A DNA stretch of 64,000 nucleotides from Smittium culicis (GCA_001970855.1 LSSN01000245.1:1-64000); one strand, 5' to 3'. Counted from the stretch's first letter, positions 46,346 to 59,823 are shown. Notes: generated by a model from the sequence alone, not told the origin. Program-made: numbers and translations.

Positions 46346-48448
46346 ATGAACGAGACTATCGAAAATAAAAGAAAGGCAGAAGAAAATCTCGATTTAGATT
46401 CGAATGTTTCAAACAAAAGAAGCCAAATAGTCGAGCTAGATACTAAAGGCGAAGAATTAAAGTCATTTGTTAAAGTTGCAAAAAAAAAACTTAACGGAAA
46501 GCAACTCAAATTTTTGAAAAAAAATTCAAAGCCTGAAATAATTAGCGAAATTAAATCTTTCTACTCTGAATTACTTGAGCTTGGCGTTAAGGATCTCAAA
46601 ACCCTTAACCAAAAAGTCTGGTTTAATTCTAATTCCCAAGAGGAATTGGAATGGTGCACAAATCCTCCTTTGACAGCGGCCCGTGAATATATTGTTTCAA
46701 AGGAAAATATCGAAAAAACTCAAACTAAAACTGATTCAGCTGAAAACGAAAAGGCTAAAAAACCATATCCTTTGAAGCCTGCTGTGGTAAATCTGTATGT
46801 ACACAAGCTGTTGACTAATGGCTTGGGATTATCGACCGTAGAAACTAGAGAAGAGCTGCTAAAATTGGTCAAAGATGGCAATAAAGCTTGGTTTTATGCT
46901 GTCCCTTTTGCTCTTCCCGGAGAATATGTAAAAGCTAAAGTAATCGATAACTCCTGGGGCTATTCATTATGTGATTTGATTGAAATAGTTTCTAATAAAT
47001 CAGAAAAGAGAATTCAGCCTGAATGCAAATATTTTGGCAAGTGCTCAGGGTGTCAGTTGCAAATGGTAGACTACAAAACTCAGCTTGAATTTAAAAAAGA
47101 GTTTGTAAAGTCGGTGTTTGATTTAGAAAACCCTGAATTAATGGCAACATTGAAGGATTGCGAGTTCAGAGACGTTGTTAATAATGCAACTAAAGGCTTT
47201 GGATATAGAACTAAAATTACCCCTCACTTTGAAATCTTTAAATGGCTCCCAAAATCACAAACCTCAATAGGGTTTAACTACACAAACCGCAGAGAGATTA
47301 TGGATATTGAAGAATGTATAATTGGAACAAAATCTGTGAATCAGGGTTTATCAGTAGCCAGAAAGAACACAATGAACAAAATCGAGGAATACGTCAGAGG
47401 TGCCACCCTTTTAATAAGGGAAACCAATATTGTTGAAGATAATGATAGCAAAAAGGCTTACGTTTTAAGCCCAAAAGATGAAGTTGAGGAAATTATACCC
47501 ATCGTCGTAACAGAAACAACAGAACCTTCTCAAGTGAATCAAGTATTCAGCCTTTTAGACGATCTATCCAGCTCAGAAAATAAAGACTCTGTAATGAAAG
47601 CTAAAAAATTGTCCGAAGAAGCAGGGTTTAAAGTTGAGATAAAAAATTTAAGATTTAAATTTCTGGCTTCTTCGTTTTTCCAAAACAACAACTTGATTTT
47701 GCCTAAACTGGTCTACCACACAAACCTTTTGATTAACCAAGCGAGCGAGTTTAGAGTTCAAAACGGGTTTAAAAAAATCACTAAATTGGCGGATGTGTAC
47801 TGTGGCGCTGGATTATTCGGAATTTCGTTGAGCTATGGTTTCGAATCAGTTGTTGGGATAGAAATATCGAAAGAGTCAATCAAAAACGCTGTTACCAATT
47901 CTGCGCTTAATGAGATAACTAATTGCAGTTTCTCCCAAGGAGACGCAACAGATATTTTTGCAAAAATAAAGCCAAACCATACCAAAGAGCCAGCTGGTAC
48001 CACTTCTGAGAATATAAAATCTTTGAAAAAGGACACCAAAAGCGCAAGCCACTCGGCAGATTCAAAAGGCTCTTCACTTGAAGATGCCATCACAGATCCT
48101 GCCAGTAACAATGTTTGTCTTGACCCATCAACCACCGCAGTTATCATCGATCCTCCTAGAAAAGGCTCAACTGAAGAATTTTTAAAGCAGCTCGTTGATT
48201 ATGGCCCAGCAGCAATAATCTACATCGCTTGTGGAGTCCCAGCACAAGCCCGCGACTTGAACTACTTGATCAAACAAGGATTCATTGTCCAAGAATACCC
48301 TGAAACCGCCAGCATGTCTAACAAACTAGAACCCAACGATAAAACAAGTCAAAAGGCTATTTACAAAATTAGCTCTGTTACTCCATTTGACCTGTTCCCT
48401 CAAACTTACCATGTTGAAAATGTCGTTGCTTTGATTAGATTGAACTGA
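46346..48448 (+). CDS. TRM2: tRNA (uracil-5-)-methyltransferase
   Basis: Predicted S-adenosylmethionine-dependent enzyme making m5U54 in the T-loop of tRNAs. The 700-residue intronless product starts with a charged Lys/Glu-rich segment (1-110). A TRAM-like region (AVPFALPGEYVKAKV, about 191-205) precedes an iron-sulphur-type cysteine set, C227, C233 and C236 (CKYFGKCSGC), with C324 as a likely fourth. The SAM domain begins LADVYCGAGLFGIS (about 482-495) and includes VGIEIS. An insert of about 50 residues rich in Ser/Lys precedes IIDPPRKGS. The nucleophile is C629 in YIACGVPAQARDL, where the family more often has SCN before the cysteine-proximal loop. The C-terminal HVE glutamate is present in FPQTYHVENV. 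Length and order fit yeast Trm2. Confidence 0.93.
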   Translation: MNETIENKRKAEENLDLDSNVSNKRSQIVELDTKGEELKSFVKVAKKKLNGKQLKFLKKNSKPEIISEIKSFYSELLELGVKDLKTLNQKVWFNSNSQEELEWCTNPPLTAAREYIVSKENIEKTQTKTDSAENEKAKKPYPLKPAVVNLYVHKLLTNGLGLSTVETREELLKLVKDGNKAWFYAVPFALPGEYVKAKVIDNSWGYSLCDLIEIVSNKSEKRIQPECKYFGKCSGCQLQMVDYKTQLEFKKEFVKSVFDLENPELMATLKDCEFRDVVNNATKGFGYRTKITPHFEIFKWLPKSQTSIGFNYTNRREIMDIEECIIGTKSVNQGLSVARKNTMNKIEEYVRGATLLIRETNIVEDNDSKKAYVLSPKDEVEEIIPIVVTETTEPSQVNQVFSLLDDLSSSENKDSVMKAKKLSEEAGFKVEIKNLRFKFLASSFFQNNNLILPKLVYHTNLLINQASEFRVQNGFKKITKLADVYCGAGLFGISLSYGFESVVGIEISKESIKNAVTNSALNEITNCSFSQGDATDIFAKIKPNHTKEPAGTTSENIKSLKKDTKSASHSADSKGSSLEDAITDPASNNVCLDPSTTAVIIDPPRKGSTEEFLKQLVDYGPAAIIYIACGVPAQARDLNYLIKQGFIVQEYPETASMSNKLEPNDKTSQKAIYKISSVTPFDLFPQTYHVENVVALIRLN

Positions 48449-48945
48449 ATCGAATTGACTAATTAATTATTTATTAATAATGATACTACCTATTACGATA
48501 ATTAAGCTTTTTTTCATACCATAATTTTTTCTAATATTAAAATTTTGAATTTTTTATATTGCCAATTGATCATAATTTTATCTATACAATACTCAAAATA
48601 AGTAATATTAAATAGATACATTAGCTAAATTAGTTTTCAGCCATAACATAATTTTTATTTTCTATAAATAGCATTCAATTAGCTTCAATATTTTTGTTGA
48701 TAATCAAAGGTTCAAGAGTTAAATATAAATGTTTTTATTAGAATTAAAAAAAAGGTGCGTCAATATATCATTCATCATATCAATTTTTTTTTTAATGGCG
48801 AGTAATAATGCAAATACTATTTAATTAAACAAAAAAAAAAAGGTTAGTTGACTGAACAACTAAAGGAAAGTATAAGAAAAGTAGGAGTGGGTATAATTTT
48901 TAGGGGATTGTGGGTTGAGGGAGAAGGAGGGAGAGTTTTTTGAGT
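48449..48945. other. Intergenic space between convergent genes
   Basis: 497 bases shared as 3' flank by TRM2 (plus) and the NDR kinase (minus). AT-rich with an A11 run near 48831-48841 and a purine-rich stretch near 48890-48930, which on the minus strand is pyrimidine-rich sequence after the kinase stop. Confidence 0.5.
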
Positions 48946-51136
48946 TTACAAGTACCTGTTTAGTTTGTTGTGTCGATAAGTAAAACCAGCAAAGGCACTA
49001 CTTTTAACAAGATTTTCGTCGCTTAAATTGACGCTGCTACTGTTAGCAGCTTCCTCATTTTCAGATTCTTTAATTAACCCGTCAACTTCGTTTTGTTTTT
49101 TGATAACTTCGCGGTAAAGGTCCAGATTTTGATTATTTGAAAAGTCATCAAAGTAGGATGTATCGATCTCATTTTCAAGTTCAGGGACGAATGGAGGCTC
49201 AAATTTATCACGCATATAAGCCAGCTCATACCCAGAATAAAAATGGTGAGATTGAGCTTCTTGTAGAGTACAGAGTCTATGATCGCGATGACATATCAAC
49301 TTGGTAATGAGATCCCACATATCATCAGTAAAATTCTGTTGGGCTTCGATTGAGTCAAATTCAGGTTTTGAGAAATATTTTTCCCAATGGTAAACATTTC
49401 TCCAAACATCGTCACTATTCTGACCAGTAAAGGGGGCATAACCAGCTCCAAATTCGTATAATATACATCCCAGTGACCAGTAATCAACTCTGTGGTCATA
49501 CCCAATATCTTTGTTTAAATCAGGGTTAGCAGGCTCAGAAGGATTATCGGAATTCGTGTTGGATCTTAAATTTTGGCTTTTATTTTCGGGTTGATTGTTA
49601 GATTCGGAGTTTATTTTTGACATGTTAATAGATGTATATAGAATTTCAGGGGCCATATAGTCAGGAGAGCCAACAATAGAGTATGCTTGAGGCATTTCAT
49701 CGCGCCTCCAATAGCGATAAAAGCTGCGCTTTTCAGAACTTGTGTAGTAATTAATATCTTCATCTTTAATTTTTTCTAGCCTATCTTTCATAGTTTTAAG
49801 GCGTTGACGACTTAGCTGACCTTGGGAGAGACCAAAGTCAGTGAGCTTAATGTGACCTTGGCTGTCAATCATAAAATTTTCAGGTTTCAAATCGCGGTGA
49901 ACAAAGCCTAAAGTATGAAGAGCAGCGACTGAAACAAACATCTCGGCGGAGTAGAATTTGATGTGTTTGTTTAATAGGATACCATTGCTGTTGAGAAGGG
50001 TTCTTACATCACCGCCAGCTACATATTCCATTGCCAAGAAAACATTTTCAGGGTCTTGAAAGGCGTATAGTAGCTTGACGAGCCAAGGAGAGTTACCAGT
50101 TCTTAAAATATCACGCTCAGTCAAAATGTGCTGAACTTCGTTAAGTTTGAAAAGAAGCTTTTTGCTCATTTTTTTTAAGGCACAAACTTCATTTGTGTCT
50201 CTTTTTCTAGCCAAAAAAACTTTTCCATAACCACCCTGACCGATTTGAGCAAAAATGTCAAATTCATGCTCGCGGGTTCTGACTCGGCGTTTGCGTAATA
50301 TATTTGATTCGTTAGAAAGGAAATTTCTCCAAGCATGGTCTAAATGAGAGCGGGGGAGTTGGTAAGATTTCAAGGTAGTTTTGAAGTCTCGAGTGCGGTT
50401 TTGGCGGTTATAAATGTATAAGAGGTGATCGTAATAGTAGTCAAGAAAATCTATTATGTGGTTAGGAATCGAAAAGAAATATATTAAAAGAATATAATGC
50501 AAAGATGGTTGAAAATTTTAGAAAAAGGTATTTAAGAAATGGCTTACAAACATGAGCGGCCTCAATCTTTCTTCTAATTTGGGGATCAAGTGTGAGTAGC
50601 ATAGCATTCCGTTGGGTAAGGCTTCCAGAAGGAGGAGGGATGTTTGCAGGATTGGGAGGAGGTAAATCTTTTACTTCAGAGGGCAGACCTAAAAGACCAC
50701 GCCTTAGATTAAAATGAGGTAAAAAGCGTTGGTTGTTGGCAGTAGAATCAGGATGATTGTAAAAGTTGGAATTTCTATTTTCGGGGGCGCTGTCATTTTT
50801 AGGTGGTAGAGGAGTAAATTGGGTTTGAGGGAATTGGCTATTGTTTACAGAGTTTCGATAAGAAAGAGTTTCAACTTCCATTTGTTCGTTGTACTGAGGT
50901 TGATTTAGAAAAGCATTATCATAGCTGGGTAAACTAGATTTGTTGATAGTTTTCGAAATGTCAATGTCCATTTGAGAATTTGTAGTAAGGGGTAAGTTGG
51001 GAATTTGATCATAATCTAATTGGAGATCATCGGGGAAATTATGGTTGTTGCTTATTTGATCGGAGCTACTAGACCAGTTAGGGTAAATATCTTGGCGTTC
51101 ATCATTTTTTGAGGAACTAGGAATTTTTGTAAACAT
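48946..51136 (-). CDS. SID2: NDR/LATS-family kinase of the Dbf2/Sid2 branch (2 exons)
   Basis: Predicted Mob1-activated Ser/Thr kinase of the mitotic-exit/septation pathway at spindle poles and division site. Exons (minus) 51136-50548 and 50450-48946, with a 97-bp GT-AG intron, give 697 residues. Residues 1-180 are disordered, Asn/Pro-rich. The Mob-binding region follows (AAHVYFLDYYYDHLLYI, then RQNRTRDF). The kinase has GQGGYGKVFLA, Lys289, HRDLKPEN with D383, and DFG at D401. AYSIVGSPDYMAPE and RVDYWSLGCILYEF favour Dbf2/Sid2 over Cbk1/Orb6, as does a large insert before the APE loop. The hydrophobic motif FAGFTY puts the phosphosite at T687. An insert of about 45 residues rich in Asn/Ser splits subdomain VIII from IX. 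Converges with TRM2. Confidence 0.92.
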
Positions 51137-51475
51137 ATTATTTAGGAGGGATGATTGAGGAGTATATTAGTGGAATAAACGATAGTATCAGATAAAAATA
51201 AGTATTTAAAGGGGTGATCGGGTAATTTGTAGTAGAGTAACGGTGTATTATAGTTGAATGAAAAGGGAGTATTAGAGAAATGAATAAGGGAGGGGATAAA
51301 AGGAAGAAATAAAAGTGTATCGAATAAATGAGTAATTAGGGAATATACGAAAGTGTCACGAGTGAAATGGGGAAGGGAGGGATGTATGAAAGAAGGGATA
51401 AATAGTATATTAAAGAGAAAAGAGTTTAATTTATTTAAAGAGAAAAGGGGAGTGGGTGGATGAGTATAAGCTTAA
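51137..51475 (-). promoter_or_regulatory. Pyrimidine-rich upstream region of the NDR kinase
   Basis: The plus strand is strongly G/A-rich here (GGAGGGG, GGGAAGGGAGGG, AGGGGAGTGGG at 51290-51460), so on the coding strand it is a C/T-rich tract. It extends for about 300 bases before the start and matches the type of tract found before the deacetylase and TRM2. Confidence 0.4.
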
Positions 51476-53450
51476 TAAGAGCACATTTTAGAGAAGGCTA
51501 CAAAAAAACTAAATATAAATTTAAATTAAATCAAAGCGATAGATGTTGGGTTAATTTTTGAGATAAAGTTTGAGTTGTAGTGTTAGTGTTAGTTGGGAAT
51601 GGTAAAAAGGGATTCTAAAGGCTAGTAAAGCAATTGATTATAGTGGATGGAATTTTGGAAGCCAAATTAGCAGAGAAGAATGGCTGATTAACTTTAATTG
51701 CACTTTTTTGGAAACAATCAAAATTGCCTACCAGATAATAGAAACTAAGTACAAAAATTAGGAGAATGCAAGACTTGGAAAAAATCAACGCAAAATGCAT
51801 GCAAAATAGAGAGATATAATAAGCACAGTATCAAAAGGTGTACAAATTAGAGCAAATTATGGCTAAATTTGTGACTATTTTCAAGCTTTTAACGAGGCAT
51901 AATCTTATTATGTCGCGAAAAGAAAAGGTATGCAGCAAGGCCAGCTGGACAATCAGAAAGCCAAAACCGAAACAATCCAAAACAGCTTCCTTAGGCGAAA
52001 CACGTTCATCAGTCGCTTGTTATAGCATAGGCCATCGACAATGCTCGGCAAGACAGGGCTTTGAAAATGACGGGAAATAGCACAAAGGACGGCTAATCAA
52101 GCCTCGTAAGCGCACCCATTGCTAGATGGGAGGCTTGCTGGCTATAGGCCGAGGACAATACACAGTAACCGCAAATGACAAAGCCATTACTAATTTTTTC
52201 TGCAGTTTAGGTAACAAACACATATCCTTTCTGACTAAGCCCCTACAAACCAAGTCGTAAATAGACAGCGCAGCCCTCTGCATAAGAAATCCCTGCAGCC
52301 CTTCACTACTTGCATCTATTGCATTCTACGCCAAACACTCGCCAAGCCAGCCAAACAATAGAAGTATACATTGTTAAAAATAGAAAGCCTATAGTATGCC
52401 AATAAGATACTTATCTACATTCCATCTTCTTTGATTCCATTATTAATCGCACATCTATTTTCACAACCACACTCCAACGCCTAATAACATACTCCAATGC
52501 CTCCAACTTCTCTGTCCCAATACTTCTAATCCCTATTGTTCTGAACACTGAACACCCGAATTCTGATAAGCTTCAGTAAGCCAAACTGTAATTGATAAAC
52601 ATAGCTCTCCAATAGGCACCCTGATTATCACTATTTATATCTGATTGTTTTCTGTATGCGCCCATTGGCCATAAGTGTTTATCTATACTGTTTACTTTAC
52701 TCATCTACTGACATATCATCAATCTAGCTCCTCTCGACTGCCGTTTATATTCACATTCAACCTAGCTATCAAAAAATCTGCCACTTATCTCAGATGCTAT
52801 AAACATTATCTTCACTAGAGATCTCCAACCCAATTAAAGAATATAAAACTTTCTTGAACTTTCTATACCTTTAAGCATTATAGTAATTTTTTGGTGTAAT
52901 AGAATTTTGATTTCTAAAAAACGTCAATCTCCACTTAAATTAGATGTACACTCTCCATTTTTTATAATCGATCATCACTCCATTTGCCCGGTAAGAGCCT
53001 CCGATAGCTGAATAATTTTTACTAGACCCTCTGCAAATCCATATTGACTAACTATAGGATATCAAACACTACTCTTTATAAATATCGTATATATCTTAAT
53101 ATCTGCCAATATTAGTTGATTAGGTTAGGATAGAGTCCTGTAAAAACCTTCCTGACAAGAATTATGCTAATATCTATAATTAAAATTGTATTAATTGTTG
53201 TAATTACTTAATCAATACTCGCTTCAATAAAAAAATTTTAGCAATAGTAGTTCTATTACTTGCCTTTTTATTCTTTGGACTATCCTCTCTTTTAGCTTTA
53301 CACTTCAATGTACATAATTTTTTCACATGTTTTACATCATTCTGCTTAAGTATACAGCTCGAATTTTTGATAGGCAGTCTTATTTGCGGAAACTCTGGTT
53401 GTTGGTCATCTAAACAAGATTTTACTTACACAATTACCACTTTTTTAAAA
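51476..53450. other. Non-coding region of mixed composition
   Basis: Less AT-rich than the desert to its right, but without a convincing gene. A plus-strand frame of 80 codons at 51838-52080 has basic, unremarkable composition and no start context; I do not annotate it. A strong hairpin lies at 52098-52137. The sequence may be an old element or an unrecognised RNA locus. Confidence 0.4.
52098..52137. other. Two-step hairpin
   Basis: Outer stem CAAGCCT (52098-52104) / AGGCTTG (52131-52137) and inner stem CCCAT (52115-52119) / ATGGG (52126-52130) stack on one side, with a 10-nt bulge on the other (CGTAAGCGCA) and a 6-nt loop TGCTAG. It is unusually GC-rich for this scaffold. It could be part of a structured RNA or a transposon end. 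No tRNA or snRNA features were found. Confidence 0.45.
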
Positions 53451-54654
53451 AATGTACTATTTATGTAAAAGTTAAATTAATTGAATCAAATCTACTCGAA
53501 AAAATATTTTATTAAACTAGTTGTTGATAATAGCCAATAATGCTCTTTTATTATACGGATACTATAATCGCTGGAAAAAAATTTTTTATTTGTTACTCGC
53601 TATCAATGAATGCGCGAGCTATAATGATCATCACATTATCTAAACACATTCTTTTATAAATATTAGATCCTACAATAACAAAATAGTGATACTTGTTATA
53701 GCCCTTTGAATCTATAATTTTCCAAAAATAAAACTTCTTGCGCTAATGCTATTTGCTATATTGACAACTCTTAGAAATTTCATATTTCACAATCTCTCTA
53801 TATTTTTCTCTACTACTTCATTTCTATTATGTGTTTAAAACATTATATTTCCAATATATAATAACTATGTCTTATTTGAATATACATATATATATTACCC
53901 AATAATTATGCCAATAATCTGAGATATCAAGGCTAAGATAGTACTCTCTTTCCATGCTCTGACATTTATTTCGAAATATAACTTTCTTGAAAAAATTTTA
54001 CTCGCTCTATAAATACCTTTAATATTGATAAATCATGTAGCGCGATTTTATCATTTTTCCTTAATAAATTCAACTACAACTTTCGAAAATAAAAGAGCAT
54101 ATGTCTAATTGTGTTTGTATAAAAAGCTATTTCCAATTATTCAACTTTTCGTTTAGATAACTACTGTAAAATTATTGCCCCGTTTACTGAAATATGCGGG
54201 TTTCCTGGTTTCATCAAATTGGTTCCCGCGCATTTCTAATAAACTCATTTTATTTAAATTTCACTTTACCCTTTTTCGGCTATAATTACTAATTAATTAA
54301 ATAATTTATGTCAACTGAGCTTTTGATGATTTTTTATTGAGCCTACCTGCTTAACAAACAAACAGTTGATCCATCTATATTACACCTTGTACCTAAATTA
54401 TACTATATTTATACATTATACACCAACCATTGTCCCTCTTTTCTTTCAAAAATATAATTTTATTCATTTTTTGCAATATCTCTCTTTTTTATTATTATCG
54501 TATTAGACTTCAACTTGCACAATTTTACATTGACTATTGTAAGTTATATATCCGCCATTATTTAAAAAGTATTTTTGTATTATCTGCAATAAAAGCTGCA
54601 ATTCCATTAATAGAGTTATCCATCAATATATAATAGAAGTTGGCGTACACCTCT

Positions 54655-54681
54655 CTACTAAAATTTATTTTATTTTAGTAG
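54655..54681. other. Perfect 10-bp hairpin
   Basis: CTACTAAAAT (54655-54664) and ATTTTAGTAG (54672-54681) are exact inverted repeats around a 7-nt T-rich loop. No adjacent gene explains it as a terminator. Confidence 0.4.
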
Positions 54682-57600
54682 ACTGTGTATTAAAACTTTG
54701 AATAACCTATTAATCAATTAGTCATATATACATATTACACGTAATTCTAATGTGATTTTATAATCTTTCGCATATCGGAGAATAGTTTAAGGATAAGCTT
54801 TTAATTCTTTTCATTTTATTTTCAGCTGTTGACTAAATAAAATCATTGATTGTTTCAAGTATTATTTTTGGTTTTATTGACTAATAGAATTTAAATAAAT
54901 AAATAAATCTGGTTATTATGATAACTAAAATTGAAACCGTCTAAACTATCAAAACAATCTTTTGTATATAATATTTGAATTAGCTCAATTTAGTTCAGTA
55001 TCAATACTCATAAAATACTCCAATAGTACAGGTTAATTTCTTTGCTTTTTTGCACTTTAAAATATAACTACCTATTCTAAAATAAAATTGTTATATAAAA
55101 ATTACATTATGCTTACATTAATGATATTCTAATGCATCTTAATATAAATATGTTCTTTTGAGATACCTATCTAAAAATTCAGAAAATAAATGAAATATTT
55201 TAATATGAATACTTAAAGTACGCGCTCTCAAAAAAAATTTTTTAATAGTTTCATTTAATCATGTTATTTCCTTCATTTTAAAGTTTAAAAAATTGATATA
55301 TGAAATCTATCTAGTTATTAAATCCAGATGTATCAAAATCACAATTCATGATTTTTTTTTAAGTGTGCAACTGATCTTTTTTTAAAAGCTAGAAAATAAA
55401 TAAATCACTCGTAAATCCTACTGGAAAAGTTCTTTTTTAGGCTTTTATTAAAATAATAATAATAATATTTAAAAATCATTTGTACATACAGCAGTTAAAT
55501 TTTATATTTTATTTAAAAATTTTCGTTTTTAAAATTTTGTCGAGAATTATAGATTCAATATTTTTTTAAAATATGAAGCAATAACAGAAGTTAGTTTTTT
55601 TCCATAATTTTATTGGTGCTTTAGACTCTTTTGAAATTCATTATATCTCACAGCTTTCTAGTTGCCTTCTGGGTTACAAAATATTCTTAAAAAATTATTT
55701 TCAAACATAAGCTAATCATAAATATTCTTTTTTTCTATAAATACCATATAATATATATTTGACTTGGTTTGAAAAATATTATCCTAGAACCAATTCATTT
55801 GAAGTGAAAATGTCAAATTTTTTATAATAAATATTCCGTTTAGGATCAAATATATACGAAAAAACTATTAAATAATAAATTTAAAGCGCAATTACATTTA
55901 CATATAATATAATATATGTAGCATACATGAAAATATGATTTATGAGCCAAATTTCCCTTCTAAAACTAGACTGTTATTTATTAAATTCAAAAAATTCTAA
56001 TAACCCTATGTGAACTAAAGCTATATGAAAAATTTTTTATTTATTTCATTTAATTATTTTTTAAAAAAATATATAGAAAGGAAAAGAAAGAAAGCTAAAC
56101 TAGCTTAGAGATTTATTTCGGGAAAAAAATACTAATAAAAATACATTCTGTAGAACAAATAAACAACAAGATAAATGTTTATAAATATAATTTTATGATT
56201 GATTTGTGTAAATATCTGACATTTTTTAGCTATATTTCAAAATAAAGATCTTTTAGGCCGATTTCCTTAAACTATAAATAATTCTAAAATAAAACATATA
56301 ATTTTCTTGAAAATCTTTATAAATTTACATATTTAATCCATTTATAAAAAAACTTATAAATTCAAATGTAATTTTTTAAAAGTAATATAATTTTTACTAG
56401 AATAAAAATTCATCTCATAATTTAATGATATAAAGATTTTTTATTGTAATAACTATTAATATTGAAAAACATAACATTATTTAATAAAAAATCCAATATT
56501 TTCAAATAAAATCCACATAAATTTTCTTTATATAAAATAAATAATATTTTATGTAATCTTTAAGGTATTCATATAATAAAATTTATAATTTAATATATTT
56601 ATATCTTAGATAAAACTTCCACACCCATTCTCTCTCCCAAAAAATTATAACCTACCCAGAGAGTAAATCAATTATTTAATAATAGTACATTTATACTTTC
56701 AATTTTCATTTTTTCGTGAATATTAAATATCCAAAAAAAAAAAACTAATTTTTAATCTTGACGAAGAGTTAGAATATATCTTAAAATATATGATTTATTA
56801 TTAGATAAATATTACTATAATATGATTTCCATTTATAAATAGTAATGAAGTAGATACATTGCTGACTAAATTTTTATGTGAATACTTAATTTAATGCGCT
56901 GAATTTATAAAAATTTAGTATTAGAATATTATTAAAGAATTTTATTATATTAAACTTGAAAATTTTTGAATGATAATTAATATCTAATAATCTTCAAATA
57001 TTGAACTTTAGAATGATATAAAACGCCAATATTACTGTAATTGATTTTTGAACATAAAGCTATATTATTATAAAATTCGCATTTTATAATATTTTTTAAC
57101 ACTTAGCGCATAATTTAATTTTGATTATTTTCTTATGATACTTAAATAAAAAATAAAAGTATTAATTTTTACAATAATAATATAAGATTATGCCCCTTTA
57201 ATTATAATTTTTTGATAATTTACCGACTCTAGAGGTCAAAAAATATATATTACAATATTTATCTAGGAGTATGAATATAGTAAAATTATTGATCATGTGA
57301 TATATTATTAGGGTAAGCAGAACTATTTTTCTTATAAAATATCTTTTCTTAATTTAATTAGGTAAAGATAATTGATGTTTAAGATAAAAAACTCGATATT
57401 AATTACCAAAAATATTTAAAAATATAATTAATGTTGATAAGTAAGAAAAACTTCAACGAAAAGTTGTGCTACTCGATGTAATCTCTCATATGTATAATCA
57501 TTGTAAAAAATTTTATTTTAATTATTTTTTCTATTTTACGATATTTTATATTTATATTAAATTTATGGGGTAAGCATAGACATTTTTCGGAATATATTCA

Positions 57601-59772
57601 ATCAATTTATACATAATATAATTACTCTCTTAACATTTAATATAAAATATTCTTGATATTTGAAAAAGTTTTTATTTATTTAATCAGTATAATCTTTATG
57701 ATTTTGCAAAATCAATTGAAAAAAAAATTAAGAATAAATCAATTCGTTTATACTTTTTTGAGAATACTATTCAGAATTTGATAGATTTTGATAAAGTTTT
57801 TCTGTTATTATAATTATATACCAACTCTGAAATATGAATTTTTGGCTATATTTCTAGTAAATGTTATTATTAGTTTTAGAGCTCGATTAAAAATATTTAG
57901 GAATGTATAAGTTGATTTTATTAAAAATAAAAATAGCTTATACTTAATTAATATTTGTCTGTGTTATTAAAAAATATAAGGTATTAGAAATGTTTATGTT
58001 ATGGTTAACTTATGGTAATCTCTGATTTATTATATTTTTTAGTTCAATATAGGAAACCAAAGCTTTAGATAAATATTTTTTCTCCGGGGGTTTTTTTAGT
58101 TTTTAATATAAAATAATGAATATATACAGTTTTCTTCTCTAATAGCATATATTTAGAAAATTACGCTTATATTTCGTGGGTTTGTGCAAAATTTTTTAAT
58201 AATTATACTTGAAAAATTCTAATATATAAATTTTTATTATTTATACTATTATTTTAAATTTATTTTTGATTCAAACTGGTTAGTATATTATAGAATATAC
58301 CATATTTACTACCTCATTCTCCAATTTATAATATTTAAACATCGCATGATATTTTACGTCTCAATATAATCTAAATTTTTGTAAGAAATGATTCAGATAC
58401 TATTATTTCATAATGATTTTCTTTTAATGCGATTAAAATTATTCTTGAAAAAAATATTATTATAAGTTAATCGATTTTTAATTTGATACATAGAATTACG
58501 ATTAAAAAAATATTTTAAAATCTTGCTACAATTAAAATTTTCGAATAATTCATGTCTGTGTCGAAATTATGTTTCTTAGCAAAATTTTCAATATTTAATC
58601 GAATAAAAAAATTTAATCTGTATTACAAAAAAGGATATTACCTTATAAAAAAATTTTTTTACTTTGGTATATATATTTAATTAGCTGTAATTTGGTATAG
58701 TGATATTTTATTAATACAATTATTTTTATATATACCATTAGAAATAAGAATATTCATTTGAGATATACCAAAAATCAATTTTTTAAAACTAATTTTTATT
58801 ATTTTTTCGTTAATTACACTTGAATTTCTTCAAAAGAAATTTATTTGATTTTCCCCTCATATTAGTGTATACATTATTTTTTATTTCATTATTATCAAAT
58901 ATCTAAATATAAATTATTCAAAGATAAATTAAAATTAAAATTTAAATTTTACGAGAATCTTATTATATTTTTCATATAATCTCTAAAAAATATTATGGGA
59001 ATATTTCGCTGTTAAATAATATAGATAATTTTCCTTTTTTTTTTTCTTTTGATTTTGGATCTATATAAATTTTATGAGTCAGAGTTTATAGATAAGTTAT
59101 GATATTTTGAGATTAAATATATAATGTATTTTATATATCAAATATCTTAGTGTACATATTACTATCGAATTTTCTAAAATATGCAGAGTTTTTTATTAAA
59201 ATTTCAAGATAATTAGCAATTTGACTATTTTCGGAATCTAATATTTACTCGGAATTTATAAAAAATTTTAGATAAATTAATATTTTATATAATATTATTC
59301 GTTTTTGGGCTTTTGAAGAAATATAGAAAAATGGATTTTATAAAATTTTTCGTTATTTAATATTTCAATATAATTTAGTACTTTTTAATCTGATATTTTG
59401 TCCATAGGATCTTAGTTTATTTATATTAATATACTAAACGTATTATCTATAATTTTTATCAATAGTTTTATTTTATTGGTTTAATTTAGATTGGATCCCA
59501 CCTATTGGCTTTGATACATCATTTTGAAAAATTAGAATTAGTTGAAAAAAATTAAAGCTTATATATCAGAATTTCAAATTCTTCACTCAATTTTATTTAT
59601 AAAATAATTATTGTCTAGGAATTTTTTTTGGTCTCAATTATTAAGCTGTAAAAATATAAGTGATTTAATGATTTTTTACTAATACTTTTATTGGTATTAA
59701 TTTTTTATGAATATTTCTTTCTTTTTAATTCAATTAAAATGCCTAAACATGCAGATTCAGATCAAAATTTTA

Positions 59773-59773
59773 C

Positions 59774-59819
<46 letters not shown>
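59773..59819 (+). repeat. ATA/AAT trinucleotide microsatellite
   Basis: About 15 tandem AAT units. It creates a 71-codon frame with an Asn run, which is not a gene. Confidence 0.95.

Positions 59820-59823
<4 letters not shown>

Noticed and set aside
51838..52080. Plus-strand frame of 80 codons upstream of the NDR kinase
   Set aside because: Basic low-information sequence with no recognisable domain and no supporting context.
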